From: JBQTIY01 sp052387675
GTDB lineage: Bacteria; Planctomycetota; B15-G4
Direction: 5' to 3'
Assembly (NCBI GenBank): GCA_052387675.1
Contig: JBQTIY010000007.1
Location: 124,001-188,000 of the forward strand
Length of the DNA: 64,000 nucleotides
Shown here: in pieces, positions 8,912 to 16,562 of the stretch
How the letters are laid out: every line of letters begins with the position of its first letter
Numbering within the stretch: position 1 is the first letter of the stretch
Position numbers and translations under genes: made by a program
Notes under the pieces: model-generated
What the model was told of the DNA's origin: nothing
Database searches by the model: none
The model's input: only the letters and a program-made list of their open reading frames with translations

Positions 8912-9634
8912 CTAGCCTCGCGCGGCCGCCGCGGCCGGGCCTGCGGCAGCCGACGGGCGTTCTTCGCGCAGCAAGCGGCCCTTATCCAGGCGCAGCACGC
9001 GGCGCGCGCGCTGCGCGGCGACGTCATCGTGCGTCACCACGACGAGCGTCTTCTTGAGTTCATCGTTGAGGCGGCGCAGCAGATCCATGATGGCGTTGGC
9101 GCTGTCGCGGTCGAGGTCGCCGGTGGGCTCGTCGGCCAGCACGAGGTCGGGGTCGGTGGCGATGGCGCGCGCGATGGCCACGCGCTGCTCCTGTCCGCCG
9201 GAGAGCTGCTTGGGCCGGTGATGCATGCGATCGGCCAGGCCCACGATCTCCAGCGCAAACTCCGCCTGCTTTCTGCGCTCGGCGGGCGAGAGCGGCTGCA
9301 AGGCCAGCGGCAGCATCACGTTCTCGAAGGCCGTCAGCACGGGCACGAGATTGAAGGCCTGGAAGATGAAGCCGATGTGCCGCGCGCGCCAGGCCGGCAG
9401 CTCCGATCCGCGCAGGGCGGTGATCTCACTGCCCGCCACGGTGATGCCACCCTCATCCGGCGCATCGAGCCCGCCCACGAGATTGAGGATCGTGGACTTG
9501 CCCGAGCCCGACGGCCCCATGAGCGCCACGAAGTCGCCCGCGGGAATGTCGAGATCGAGACGGTCCAGCACGGTGAGCGTCTCGCCGCCGCGCTGGTAGC
9601 GCTTGGTTACGCCGCGCATTTCGATGATGGCCAT
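8912..9634 (-). CDS. ABC transporter ATP-binding protein (LolD/MacB family)
   Basis: The 240-residue ATPase starts at ATG 9634, with AAGGGAG about 6 bases upstream; this is clearly better than longer frames. It shows Walker A (GPSGSGKST, about residues 40-48), a Q-loop (FIFQAFNLVP), the ABC signature (LSGGQEQRVAIARA) and Walker B (LVLADEPTGDLD). The signature has GGQEQR where GGQQQR is common. The 'LNLVGGLDAPDEG' loop is typical of the LolD/MacB/FtsE subfamily, which drives mechanotransmission rather than simple substrate import. The C-terminal ~18 residues are Ala-rich and variable. It energises the two permeases encoded directly downstream. Confidence 0.92.
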   Translation of the reverse strand: MAIIEMRGVTKRYQRGGETLTVLDRLDLDIPAGDFVALMGPSGSGKSTILNLVGGLDAPDEGGITVAGSEITALRGSELPAWRARHIGFIFQAFNLVPVLTAFENVMLPLALQPLSPAERRKQAEFALEIVGLADRMHHRPKQLSGGQEQRVAIARAIATDPDLVLADEPTGDLDRDSANAIMDLLRRLNDELKKTLVVVTHDDVAAQRARRVLRLDKGRLLREERPSAAAGPAAAAARG

Positions 9635-9681
9635 CTCGACTCCCTTCGATGCGAACCGCTGCAGTCGGCGGGCCGCGTGTT

Positions 9682-10182
9682 TTAGCGCTTTCGCGCGATG
9701 GCCGCCAGTTCCACACGTGCGCCGCCCGGCAGGGCCGAGACCGCCACGCAGGCGCGCGCCGGCGCAGGCTGCGCGAAATACTCGGCCCAGGCCACGTTGA
9801 GCGCGGCGAAGTCCTGCATGTCCACGAGATAGACGGTGACTTGCACGACGTCGGCGGGACCGAGGCCGGCGCGGCCGAGCTCGGCGTCGAGGGCGCTGAA
9901 GACCGCGCGCATCTCGGCCTCGATCGCTCCGCCGCGCGTCTCGACCGGCGCGATCTTGCCCGCCAAGTAGCACACGTCGCCCACGCTCACCGCTGCCGAA
10001 TACGGGCCCATCGCGCTGATGGGCGCAAGGTGTGTGAGCGACGCAGGCCCAGGCGTCGGCGCCTGCGTCGCGCACCCCACGCCGAGAGCTGTCGCGAGCA
10101 ACGACGCTGCGAGACCGCCCAGACTTGAGGACGCATCTGCCGAAGCACGAGACACCGAAGCGTGCGCGGGGTCGCGTTTCAC
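9682..10182 (-). CDS. RidA/YjgF-family protein with N-terminal export-like segment
   Basis: This 166-residue product starts with GTG at 10182, overlapping the stop of the adaptor gene (GTGA). Residues 48-166 match the RidA fold: 'GPYSAAVSVGDVCYLAGKIA' and the C-terminal 'PARACVAVSALPGGARVELAAIA'. The latter contains Arg143, equivalent to the substrate-binding arginine of RidA enamine/imine deaminases. Unusually, about 45 residues precede the domain. They include a hydrophobic run ending in GVGC (Cys37), which looks like a signal peptide or imperfect lipobox, so it may be a periplasmic lipoprotein. Its place between adaptor and ATPase genes implies a role in, or co-regulation with, the exporter. 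Confidence 0.75.
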   Translation of the reverse strand: MKRDPAHASVSRASADASSSLGGLAASLLATALGVGCATQAPTPGPASLTHLAPISAMGPYSAAVSVGDVCYLAGKIAPVETRGGAIEAEMRAVFSALDAELGRAGLGPADVVQVTVYLVDMQDFAALNVAWAEYFAQPAPARACVAVSALPGGARVELAAIARKR

Positions 10183-11525
10183 TTGCTGGCGCCGCGCACG
10201 CGCACGGGCGCGCCTTCGACGAGATCGTTTGGCGGATCGAGGACCACGCGCTCCCCGCCGACGAGCCCGGCCAGCACGTGCACGCGTCCGCCCACGGCCG
10301 CGCCTTCGGCCAGCGTCACGTCGCGACGCAGGACTTTGCCGTCGGCCAGCACCCAGACAACGCCGGAGCGGCCCGCCGCGCCCGCCGCGGCGTCAGCACC
10401 GGCCGCCGCGACGACGGCGCGCTGCGAAACGAGCACGCGCGGCGTGTTGTCCTCCGCGCCCGCCGCTCCCGCCACGCCTGCGGTTGCCTGCGGCACGAAG
10501 ACCACGCGCACGCCCATCTCGGGCAGCACGCGCTCGTCGAGCTGCAAGAACTCCGCGCGCAGCTCCACCGTGGACTTCTCGCGATTCGCCGTGGGCCAGA
10601 TCTGCCGCACGCGCCCCTGGTAGGGCTGGTCCGGCCATGCATCCAGGAAGATCAGCACCGGCGCCCCGTCGCGCGCGGCCTTGAGCGAGGTCTGAGCCAG
10701 CTCCACCTGCACCTCGAGCGTGTCGAAGTCCACCAGCGTGGCCACCGAGCCGCGCGAGTTGCCGCCCGTGCCGATGGAGGAAACGACTTCGCCGACCTCG
10801 GCGTTCTTGGCGGTGATCATGCCGTCGAAGGGCGCGTAGACCGAGGACTTGCTGATCATGACTTCGGTCTCGGCCTGTGCGGCCTGCAAGCCGGCTACCA
10901 GGGCCTCGGCTTCGTCGCGCGCCGCGCGCGCCAGGTCCACTTCCGCGCGGCTCACGGCGCCGGTGGCCAAGAGCGGCTCCTTGCGCCCAAAGTCCAGGCG
11001 CGCCCATTCGGCGCTGGCCTGCGCGCTGGCGAGTTCGTTGCGCGTGCGCTCGAGTGCCGCTTCGAGCTGACGCGTGTCGAGCCGCGCGATGAGATCACCG
11101 GACTTCACGCGGTCACCTTCCTCTACGCGCAGTTCGACGAGACGCCCCTGAATGTCCGTGGAGAGCGCGGCTTGGCGACGCGCCACGACGTATCCATTCG
11201 CAGCCGTGCCGCTGGCCGCGGCCGCTCCGCCCACGCGCTGCACGACGGCCACTTCTACTTCCGGCACGCCGCCGCCCAAGCCCAGCAGGCCGCGCTGCCA
11301 AAGCAAGTAAAGCAGAGCCAGGACGATGAGCACCGCCATCGCGATGCGCACGGCGCGGCCGCGAGCGCCTCGCCGCGCGCCAGGACGTTTGCCGCTGCGA
11401 TCCTGGCCGCCGTGCTGCGGGCCACCGCCGGCCGGGCCGGCGCGGCCGGCCACACCAGAGCCGAATCCGGCGTCGGTGTCGCGCTCGATGCGCAGCTTGG
11501 AGAGGTCTGGTGCCGGGCCGGTCAT
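10179..11525 (-). CDS. Efflux periplasmic adaptor (HlyD/MacA-like membrane-fusion protein)
   Basis: The 448-residue protein starts at ATG 11525. A cytoplasmic Arg/Gly-rich N terminus of about 80 residues precedes one membrane helix (IAMAVLIVLALLYLLW). The adaptor follows: a lipoyl/barrel-sandwich half (GRLVELRVEEGDRVKSGDLIARLD), a long alpha-helical hairpin (LEAALERTRNELASAQASAEWARLDFGRKEPLL), then the second lipoyl half (VYAPFDGMITAKNAEVGEVV) and a beta-barrel. This is the standard membrane-fusion protein order. It is the first gene of the exporter operon and would bridge the inner-membrane ABC transporter to an outer-membrane channel not encoded here. Confidence 0.88.
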   Translation of the reverse strand: MTGPAPDLSKLRIERDTDAGFGSGVAGRAGPAGGGPQHGGQDRSGKRPGARRGARGRAVRIAMAVLIVLALLYLLWQRGLLGLGGGVPEVEVAVVQRVGGAAAASGTAANGYVVARRQAALSTDIQGRLVELRVEEGDRVKSGDLIARLDTRQLEAALERTRNELASAQASAEWARLDFGRKEPLLATGAVSRAEVDLARAARDEAEALVAGLQAAQAETEVMISKSSVYAPFDGMITAKNAEVGEVVSSIGTGGNSRGSVATLVDFDTLEVQVELAQTSLKAARDGAPVLIFLDAWPDQPYQGRVRQIWPTANREKSTVELRAEFLQLDERVLPEMGVRVVFVPQATAGVAGAAGAEDNTPRVLVSQRAVVAAAGADAAAGAAGRSGVVWVLADGKVLRRDVTLAEGAAVGGRVHVLAGLVGGERVVLDPPNDLVEGAPVRVRGASK

Positions 11526-11692
11526 GAAACGGTGATTCTAGCGGAGCGCCGCAGGCTCCCACGACGCATTGCTCGCGTACGCCCGCTCGTGCAGGCCGCC
11601 CCCCTCGCGGCGAACAAGCCTTCCTTGCTAGACTTTCTGCCTTGCGATGGCGCGAGGGAGCGCCCGCGCCACATCACCGGAGAACCCTGAGA

Positions 11693-12334
11693 ATGAACAC
11701 GACCAAGATCCTCTGCACGCTCGCGCTCGTGAGCGCCAGCATCGGCTGCGCCACGGCCAGCAATCACCCCGCCGCCAAGGACGCCAAGAAGGTCAACCAG
11801 GCCGCCGCCAAGCAGCAGGCCGCCGCGCCTGCCATGGACGAGGCCGCCATCATGCAGGCCTACATGGCCTCGATGACGCCCGGCCCGCAGCACAAGGAGC
11901 TGGCCGCCACCGCCGGCCGCTGGACCACGCACATGATCTCGACCTGGGATCCCAGCGCTCCGCCGCAGCAGAGCACGGGTTCGGCCAGCTTCGAGATGAC
12001 GCTTGACGGCCGCTACCTCATCGAGCGCGCCACCGGCACCACGCCGATGGGCCCCTTCGAGGGCATGGGCATCACGGCCTACAACAACGTCACCAACAAG
12101 TACCAGCACATGTGGATCGACAACATGGGCACGGGGCTGATGGTCTCCGAGGGCACGACGGACGCCTCGGGCGCCGTGAACTTCATGGGCAGCTACGACG
12201 ATCCGCTCCGCGGCCAGGTCAAGGTGCGCGGCAAGCACCGCAAGCTCGCCGAAAACCACCTCGTCTACGAGATGTGGGAACTCGGCGACGCGGGCGAGCG
12301 CAAGCTCATGGAGATCACCTACAAGCGCGGCTGA
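11693..12334 (+). CDS. DUF1579 family lipoprotein
   Basis: ATG 11693 is chosen (213 residues) because it begins a signal peptide, MNTTKILCTLALVSASIGC, ending at a lipobox-type Cys. A low-complexity Ala/Lys/Gln linker follows (about residues 20-48). The DUF1579 domain comes next: 'PGPQHKELAATAGRW', 'GRYLIERATG', 'FEGMGITAYNN' and 'YEMWELGDAGERKLMEITY'. DUF1579 proteins are small beta-barrel-like secreted proteins of unknown function, common in planctomycete-type genomes. It is a single gene between two minus-strand operons. Confidence 0.82.
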   Translation: MNTTKILCTLALVSASIGCATASNHPAAKDAKKVNQAAAKQQAAAPAMDEAAIMQAYMASMTPGPQHKELAATAGRWTTHMISTWDPSAPPQQSTGSASFEMTLDGRYLIERATGTTPMGPFEGMGITAYNNVTNKYQHMWIDNMGTGLMVSEGTTDASGAVNFMGSYDDPLRGQVKVRGKHRKLAENHLVYEMWELGDAGERKLMEITYKRG

Positions 12335-12418
12335 TTCGCGCCGAGCGAATCGCCGTCTAAGACTTAACGCGCGCGGGAGCGGTTGGGCCGACGAGGCCGG
12401 CCGCTCTCGCGCGCTTGT

Positions 12419-13666
12419 TCAATTGAGTTCCCAGAGGGCTCGGATCGGCACAGCGTGAAGTCCCTCGCCGAACCCGACACTCGTGTCGCCGTCGTACAGC
12501 ACAACTCCGGATGCGAAGAGCTTGCCCGCCGCCTCGCGCAGCTTGCGCAGGCCGCGGAAATCGGCATCCGTCACCGTCGCCGATGCCTTGACCTCGATCC
12601 CAGCTAGGCGACGCGCCCCCAGTTCCAGCACTATGTCCACTTCCGCCCCATCCTTATCCCGGAAGTGATGGAATCTGATGTCGTCGGCGCGCCAGCTCGC
12701 TTGCCGGCGCAACTCTTGAAACACGAAAGTCTCCAGCAACTGGCCGAACGTGCCTCGGTCGGCCAGCAGCGCCTCGGCATCGACCCCGAGCAGCGCGCAA
12801 GCCACCCCTGTATCGCCGAGATGCAGTTTGGGCGTCTTCACGAGGCGGCTCAGCCGATTGCTGTGCCAGGGCGGCAGCAGTTCAAGCAGGAAGACGCGCT
12901 CTAGGAGGGTGACGTAGTCCCGGATGGTCGGGCGGCTGAGCTGAAATGGTGAGGCGAGGTCGCTCACGTTGAGCAGACGAGAGGTCTGACCGGCGGCGAG
13001 GGTGAGCAGTCGCGGCAGCGCGTCGAGCGACGCAATCCGCACGAGGTCGCGCACGTCGCGCTGAACCAGCGACTCGATGTAGTCTCGGTACCATGTCGCG
13101 CGCCGGTGCGCGGTCGGGCGCTTTAGCGCAGCCGGGTAACCGCCGGCAATGATGCGTGCAACCAGCTCGTGTCCCAGCCGCCCGTAGCTACGCATACTGA
13201 AACGGCCCTCGAAGAGGGCGTCGAGAAAGGCCGGCGACTCCGCTGCCAACTCGCACTGGGCAAGCGGATGCAGTCGCAGGATCTCCATGCGGCCGGCAAG
13301 CGAGTCCGCGAGCCTCGGAAGGAGCAGTACGTTCGCCGACCCCGTAAGCAGGAAGCGACCGGGCTTTCGGTCGCGGTCGACAGTCGCCTTGAGAGCCGTG
13401 AAGATCTGTGGAACCCGCTGCACCTCGTCGAGGATGCTGCGTTCGGGCAGGTCGTCGACGAAGCCGACAGGATCGCGCGTCGCCGCCTCCAGCGCGTTGG
13501 CATCGTCGAAGCTGAAGTAGGCGTGGCCTTTGGCCCCGCCAACCCTCTGCGCCAGAGTGGTCTTTCCGCACTGGCGCGGCCCATGGATCAGAACGACAGG
13601 CGTGTCCGCCAGAGCCAGCTTAAGCGCTGCCGCCGAGAAGCGCGGGTGCTGGAGATCCGGTGGCAT
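12419..13666 (-). CDS. AAA ATPase with C-terminal DUF4143 domain
   Basis: The 415-residue protein (ATG 13666; TTG 13675 is possible) has an N-terminal AAA_14 P-loop domain. Walker A is GPRQCGKTT (about residues 29-37). Walker B is SILDEVQR, and there is a sensor-like LLTGSANVLLL. The C-terminal DUF4143 domain carries a nuclease-like core: 'EVDIVLE' and 'GIEVKAS', which resembles D/E-x-K catalytic spacing. These widespread single-gene ATPases have no settled function; association with mobile DNA and toxin-like behaviour has been proposed. The upstream region carries repeated AAGGTT half-sites, suggesting autoregulation. A truncated relative lies next door at 13,739-13,885. Confidence 0.88.
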   Translation of the reverse strand: MPPDLQHPRFSAAALKLALADTPVVLIHGPRQCGKTTLAQRVGGAKGHAYFSFDDANALEAATRDPVGFVDDLPERSILDEVQRVPQIFTALKATVDRDRKPGRFLLTGSANVLLLPRLADSLAGRMEILRLHPLAQCELAAESPAFLDALFEGRFSMRSYGRLGHELVARIIAGGYPAALKRPTAHRRATWYRDYIESLVQRDVRDLVRIASLDALPRLLTLAAGQTSRLLNVSDLASPFQLSRPTIRDYVTLLERVFLLELLPPWHSNRLSRLVKTPKLHLGDTGVACALLGVDAEALLADRGTFGQLLETFVFQELRRQASWRADDIRFHHFRDKDGAEVDIVLELGARRLAGIEVKASATVTDADFRGLRKLREAAGKLFASGVVLYDGDTSVGFGEGLHAVPIRALWELN

Positions 13667-13679
13667 GGCGGCCAAGTGT

Positions 13680-13731
13680 AAGGTTTGAGCTCGGCTGATT
13701 GAAACCTTAGATGCCAGCCATTTGAAAGGTT
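13680..13731 (-). promoter_or_regulatory. Repeated AAGGTT/AACCTT half-sites upstream of AAA-DUF4143 gene
   Basis: AAGGTTT (13680-13686) and AAACCTT (13702-13708) form a 7-bp inverted repeat with a 15-base spacer. A third half-site, AAGGTT, follows at 13726-13731. The array starts 14 bp upstream of the ATG of the ATPase gene, as expected for an operator. Confidence 0.4.
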
Positions 13732-13738
13732 AAATGCA

Positions 13739-13885
13739 CTAACCTGGCAAGCGTGAGATCGCTGAGGTCCAGCGACAGAGCGCCGAGCGCAACCTGGTCA
13801 GAACCGTGACTGGTGCCTGCGCGACCGCCGCGCGGATGGTCTTGAGAAGGTCGGTGCGGGCGATCATCGACCGAGTGTCCACCAT
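13739..13885 (-). pseudogene. Remnant N terminus of a second AAA-DUF4143 ATPase
   Basis: Reading from ATG 13885 or ATG 13867 gives MIARTDLLKTIRAAVAQ and then APVTVLTR before the frame degenerates and stops at 13739. The first ~24 residues match the usual start of AAA_14-DUF4143 ATPases, in which this segment runs directly into 'GPRQCGKTT'. Here the P-loop and everything after it are missing. It is therefore a 5' stub of a gene of the same family as the intact neighbour but of a different subtype. The match is from family knowledge, not alignment. Confidence 0.55.
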
Positions 13886-13920
13886 GAAATCTGTGCACAC
13901 GATGTGCAGTTTTCATGGTG
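13880..13920. repeat. 41-bp near-perfect palindrome at start of ATPase remnant
   Basis: CACCATGAAA (13880-13889) pairs with TTTCATGGTG (13911-13920), and inside it TGCACA pairs with TGTGCA around CGA. The outer arm contains the start codon of the remnant (13885-13883), so it resembles an autoregulatory operator over the initiation site. It also sits 13 bp past the argH stop and could act as an operon-end hairpin, but no U-run follows. Confidence 0.6.
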
Positions 13921-13932
13921 CGGGTCAGGCCC

Positions 13933-15381
13933 TCAGGCCCGCAGCACTCGCCCCCAGCGCGCGATCTCGCGCGCCACGTTCTTGGGCGCGGTGCCGCCGA
14001 TGGCGCGGCGCGCGGACACGGCGGCTTCGGGCGTGAGCGCCTTGAAGATGCCGGCGTTGAAGGCCTTGTGCGCGGCGCGGAAAGTTTCGAGCGGCAGTGC
14101 TTCGAGAGCCATGCCGCGCGACTCGGCCTCGCGGACCAGGCGGCCCACGGCCTCGTGCGCCTCGCGGAAAGAGATGCCCTGTCGCACGAGCCAGTCGGCG
14201 GCCTCGGTGGCGAGCAGATAGCCCGAGGGTTCGTCCACGGCCGCACGCATGCGCGCCGCGTCGAAGCGCAGATCGCCGAGCATCGCGGCCGCCACGGCCA
14301 GCATCTCACCCAGCGTGTCCTCGGCCTCGAAGAGCGCCGGCTTGTCCTCCTGCAAATCCTTGTGATAGCCAAGCGGCAGGCCGCGCTGCAGTTCAAGCAG
14401 CCGCGCCAGCGCGCCGGAAACGCGCAGCGCCTTGGCGCGCAAGAGCTCGGCGCCGTCGGCATTGCGCTTCTGCGGCATGATCGAGCTGCCGGTGGACACG
14501 GCATCGCCCAGCCGCGCAAAGCCGAACTCGCGCGAGGTCCACAGCACGAGGTCGGCGCCGAGGCGCGAGAGCGTCACTGCGCAGGCGGCCATGCTCGCTA
14601 GGAACATCGTCGCGTCACGCCGCGAAGACACGGCTTCGAGACTGTTCGGCGAAGGCGCCTGGAAACCCAGGCCCCGCGCCGTGAACTGCCGGTCGATGGG
14701 AAAGGTGGTGCCCGCGCCCGCGCCCGCGCCCAGGGGGCACTCCAGCGCCTCGTAGAAGAGGCCGCGGCGATCTTGCTCGAGCATTTCGACATAGGCCAGC
14801 AGCACGTGGCCTAGCAAGACGGGCTGTGCGCGCTGCATGTGCGTGTAGAAAGGCAAGATCGCCTCGCCGTCGCGGCGTGCGAGCACCAGCAGCGCGCTCT
14901 GCACGGCGCGCACGCCGCCTTGCAGCACGGCCGCCGACTCCATGAGATGCAGGCGCAGATCAGTGGCCACTTGGTCGTTGCGGCTGCGCGCCGTGTGCAG
15001 GCGCTTGCCGTCCTCACCGATCAGCTCGATGAGCCGGCGCTCCACGGCCATGTGGATGTCTTCGTCGCCGGGCGCCGGCCGGAACGTGCCGCTGTCGAAC
15101 TCCTTGGCCACGCGGCGCAGCCCCGCGATGATGCGCTTGACGGCCGCGGCCGGCAGGATGCCTTGCGCGCCAAGCATGCGCGCGTGGGCCACGCTGCCCA
15201 CGATGTCCTCGGCCCACAGACGCCGGTCCACCTCGAAGCTGCGGTTGATGCCATCCAGCGCCGGATGCACGCCGCCCGCGAAGCGCCCGCGCAGCAGGCC
15301 TTGCGTGGAGGCGGCTGCGGCTCCGCGGGACTTCGCACCCGCGCGCTTCGCAGCGCGACGTGGTTTGCGCGCGGCACTCAT
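13933..15381 (-). CDS. argH: Argininosuccinate lyase
   Basis: The 482-residue enzyme would cleave argininosuccinate to arginine and fumarate, the last step of arginine synthesis. ATG 15381 overlaps the argE stop by four bases. After a basic, Ala-rich extension of ~28 residues (MSAARKPRRAAKRAGAKSRG) comes the canonical fold: 'EDIHMAVERRLIELIGEDGKRLHTARSRNDQVATDLRLHL' and the superfamily signature 'GSSIMPQKRNADGAELLRAK'. The signature has Arg-Asn-Ala where Lys-Asn-Pro is common. Active-site His/Ser regions are present ('THMQRAQPV'). It is the last gene of the eight-gene operon. The basic N-terminal tail is unusual. Confidence 0.93.
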   Translation of the reverse strand: MSAARKPRRAAKRAGAKSRGAAAASTQGLLRGRFAGGVHPALDGINRSFEVDRRLWAEDIVGSVAHARMLGAQGILPAAAVKRIIAGLRRVAKEFDSGTFRPAPGDEDIHMAVERRLIELIGEDGKRLHTARSRNDQVATDLRLHLMESAAVLQGGVRAVQSALLVLARRDGEAILPFYTHMQRAQPVLLGHVLLAYVEMLEQDRRGLFYEALECPLGAGAGAGTTFPIDRQFTARGLGFQAPSPNSLEAVSSRRDATMFLASMAACAVTLSRLGADLVLWTSREFGFARLGDAVSTGSSIMPQKRNADGAELLRAKALRVSGALARLLELQRGLPLGYHKDLQEDKPALFEAEDTLGEMLAVAAAMLGDLRFDAARMRAAVDEPSGYLLATEAADWLVRQGISFREAHEAVGRLVREAESRGMALEALPLETFRAAHKAFNAGIFKALTPEAAVSARRAIGGTAPKNVAREIARWGRVLRA

Positions 15382-16562
15382 CGCCCGGCTCCGGAAGGAG
15401 AAGTGTTCGTCGAACCGCCCGCTGCTGCGAGATAGCGGCGCGCGATGGCGGTGTAAGCCGTGGCGGCCGCCTCCACTTGGTTCACTGCAACCCACTCATC
15501 CGGCGCGTGGCTCGCGGCGCTCGTGCCCGGCCCCATGACCACGCCCGGCATCGGCCGCAGATGGAAGAAGTCCGAGACGCCGAGGAAGCCGCGCACCACG
15601 CCGGTGGGGCTGCACGCGCGCGCCACGGTCACGATCTCGGCGTCCGCCGGCGTGACCACCGGTTGGAAGCGCTCACTCTTCACGGTGACCTCGCCCTGCA
15701 CCGCCGCGCGCAATAGCGCGAGCATGTGCTCGTTGTCGCACTCGGGCGTGGGGCGGCCGTCGAGCTGGATGACGCACTCGCCGGGGATGACATTGGGCCG
15801 CGTGCCGCCGGCAATGACCGTGGCCTGCAGCGTCGGGCGCCCGAGCAGCGGATGCTCGCCGGGCAGCGACAAGCCCTGAATGGCGAGCACGTCGTGCGCC
15901 GCGCCCTCGATGGCGTTGATGCCTTCCCACGGCCGGCTCGCGTGGCAAGAGCGCCCGCGCACCGTGACGCTGGCGCGCAGCAGGCCGCGCTGGCCTGGGC
16001 ACACGTCGAGGCCCGTGGGCTCGCCGACCACGCAGGCGCTGGTCTTTGGCAAGTCGCGGCCGCAGGCCTCGATACCCGCGCCGCCGGTCTCCTCGTCGCA
16101 GACCAGCGCGAGGACAAGGCGGCCGCGGAGGCGCGGCGTGTCGCCGGTCCGCGCTGCGCCGGCGCGCGCCTCGCGCAACTCATCGCGCAGCGTGACCGCC
16201 GTCACGGCCATGGCCGCGACGCTGGACTTGGCGTCATTGCTGCCGCGTCCGAAGACGCGGCCATTCTCGAGCGCCGCGTCCCAGGGCTGGCGCGTCCAGC
16301 CCGGCCCCACCGGCACGACGTCGTAGTGCGAGCAGAGCAGCAGACCGCGCGCGGGATCGCTCGCCGGCGCGCCCTCCAGCGTGACGAGGACATTGCGCCC
16401 GTGCGACTGCGCCGGCACGCCGCGCGCCGCGAACCACGCCAGGAGGTGGTCGCGCACGGCCTCTTCTTCGCCGGACACCGACGGGATGGCCACGAGTTCG
16501 CGCAGCAGCGCGACGACGTCGCAGGCCGCGCTCACGCCGCTGGTCGCGTCCTTGGTTTTCAC
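15378..16562 (-). CDS. argE: N-acyl-ornithine/citrulline deacylase (M20, ArgE-like)
   Basis: This 394-residue M20 metallopeptidase starts with GTG 16562, overlapping the argB stop. Metal ligands and catalytic residues are visible in order: SHYDVVPVG (HxD), GRGSNDAKSS (bridging Asp), DEETGGAG (catalytic Glu pair), GEPTGLDV and a C-terminal SHAPDEW (His). ArgE enzymes remove the N-acyl group. Because the operon uses an N-acylornithine transcarbamylase, the natural substrate here is more likely N-acetyl- or N-succinyl-citrulline than acetylornithine. It sits between argB and argH, which would follow directly by giving citrulline to ArgG and then ArgH. Confidence 0.87.
   Translation of the reverse strand: MKTKDATSGVSAACDVVALLRELVAIPSVSGEEEAVRDHLLAWFAARGVPAQSHGRNVLVTLEGAPASDPARGLLLCSHYDVVPVGPGWTRQPWDAALENGRVFGRGSNDAKSSVAAMAVTAVTLRDELREARAGAARTGDTPRLRGRLVLALVCDEETGGAGIEACGRDLPKTSACVVGEPTGLDVCPGQRGLLRASVTVRGRSCHASRPWEGINAIEGAAHDVLAIQGLSLPGEHPLLGRPTLQATVIAGGTRPNVIPGECVIQLDGRPTPECDNEHMLALLRAAVQGEVTVKSERFQPVVTPADAEIVTVARACSPTGVVRGFLGVSDFFHLRPMPGVVMGPGTSAASHAPDEWVAVNQVEAAATAYTAIARRYLAAAGGSTNTSPSGAGR

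Noticed and set aside
10125..11690. Long open frames antisense to the efflux and arginine genes (for example opposite the adaptor, ATPase and argD/argC)
   Set aside because: High GC3 on the true strand opens the complementary frames; they show no family motifs, low-complexity Arg/Ala/Gly composition and no ribosome sites.
13880..13920. Rho-independent terminator for argH
   Set aside because: No U-run follows the hairpin on the minus strand, and it overlaps the start codon of an ATPase stub, which fits an operator better.
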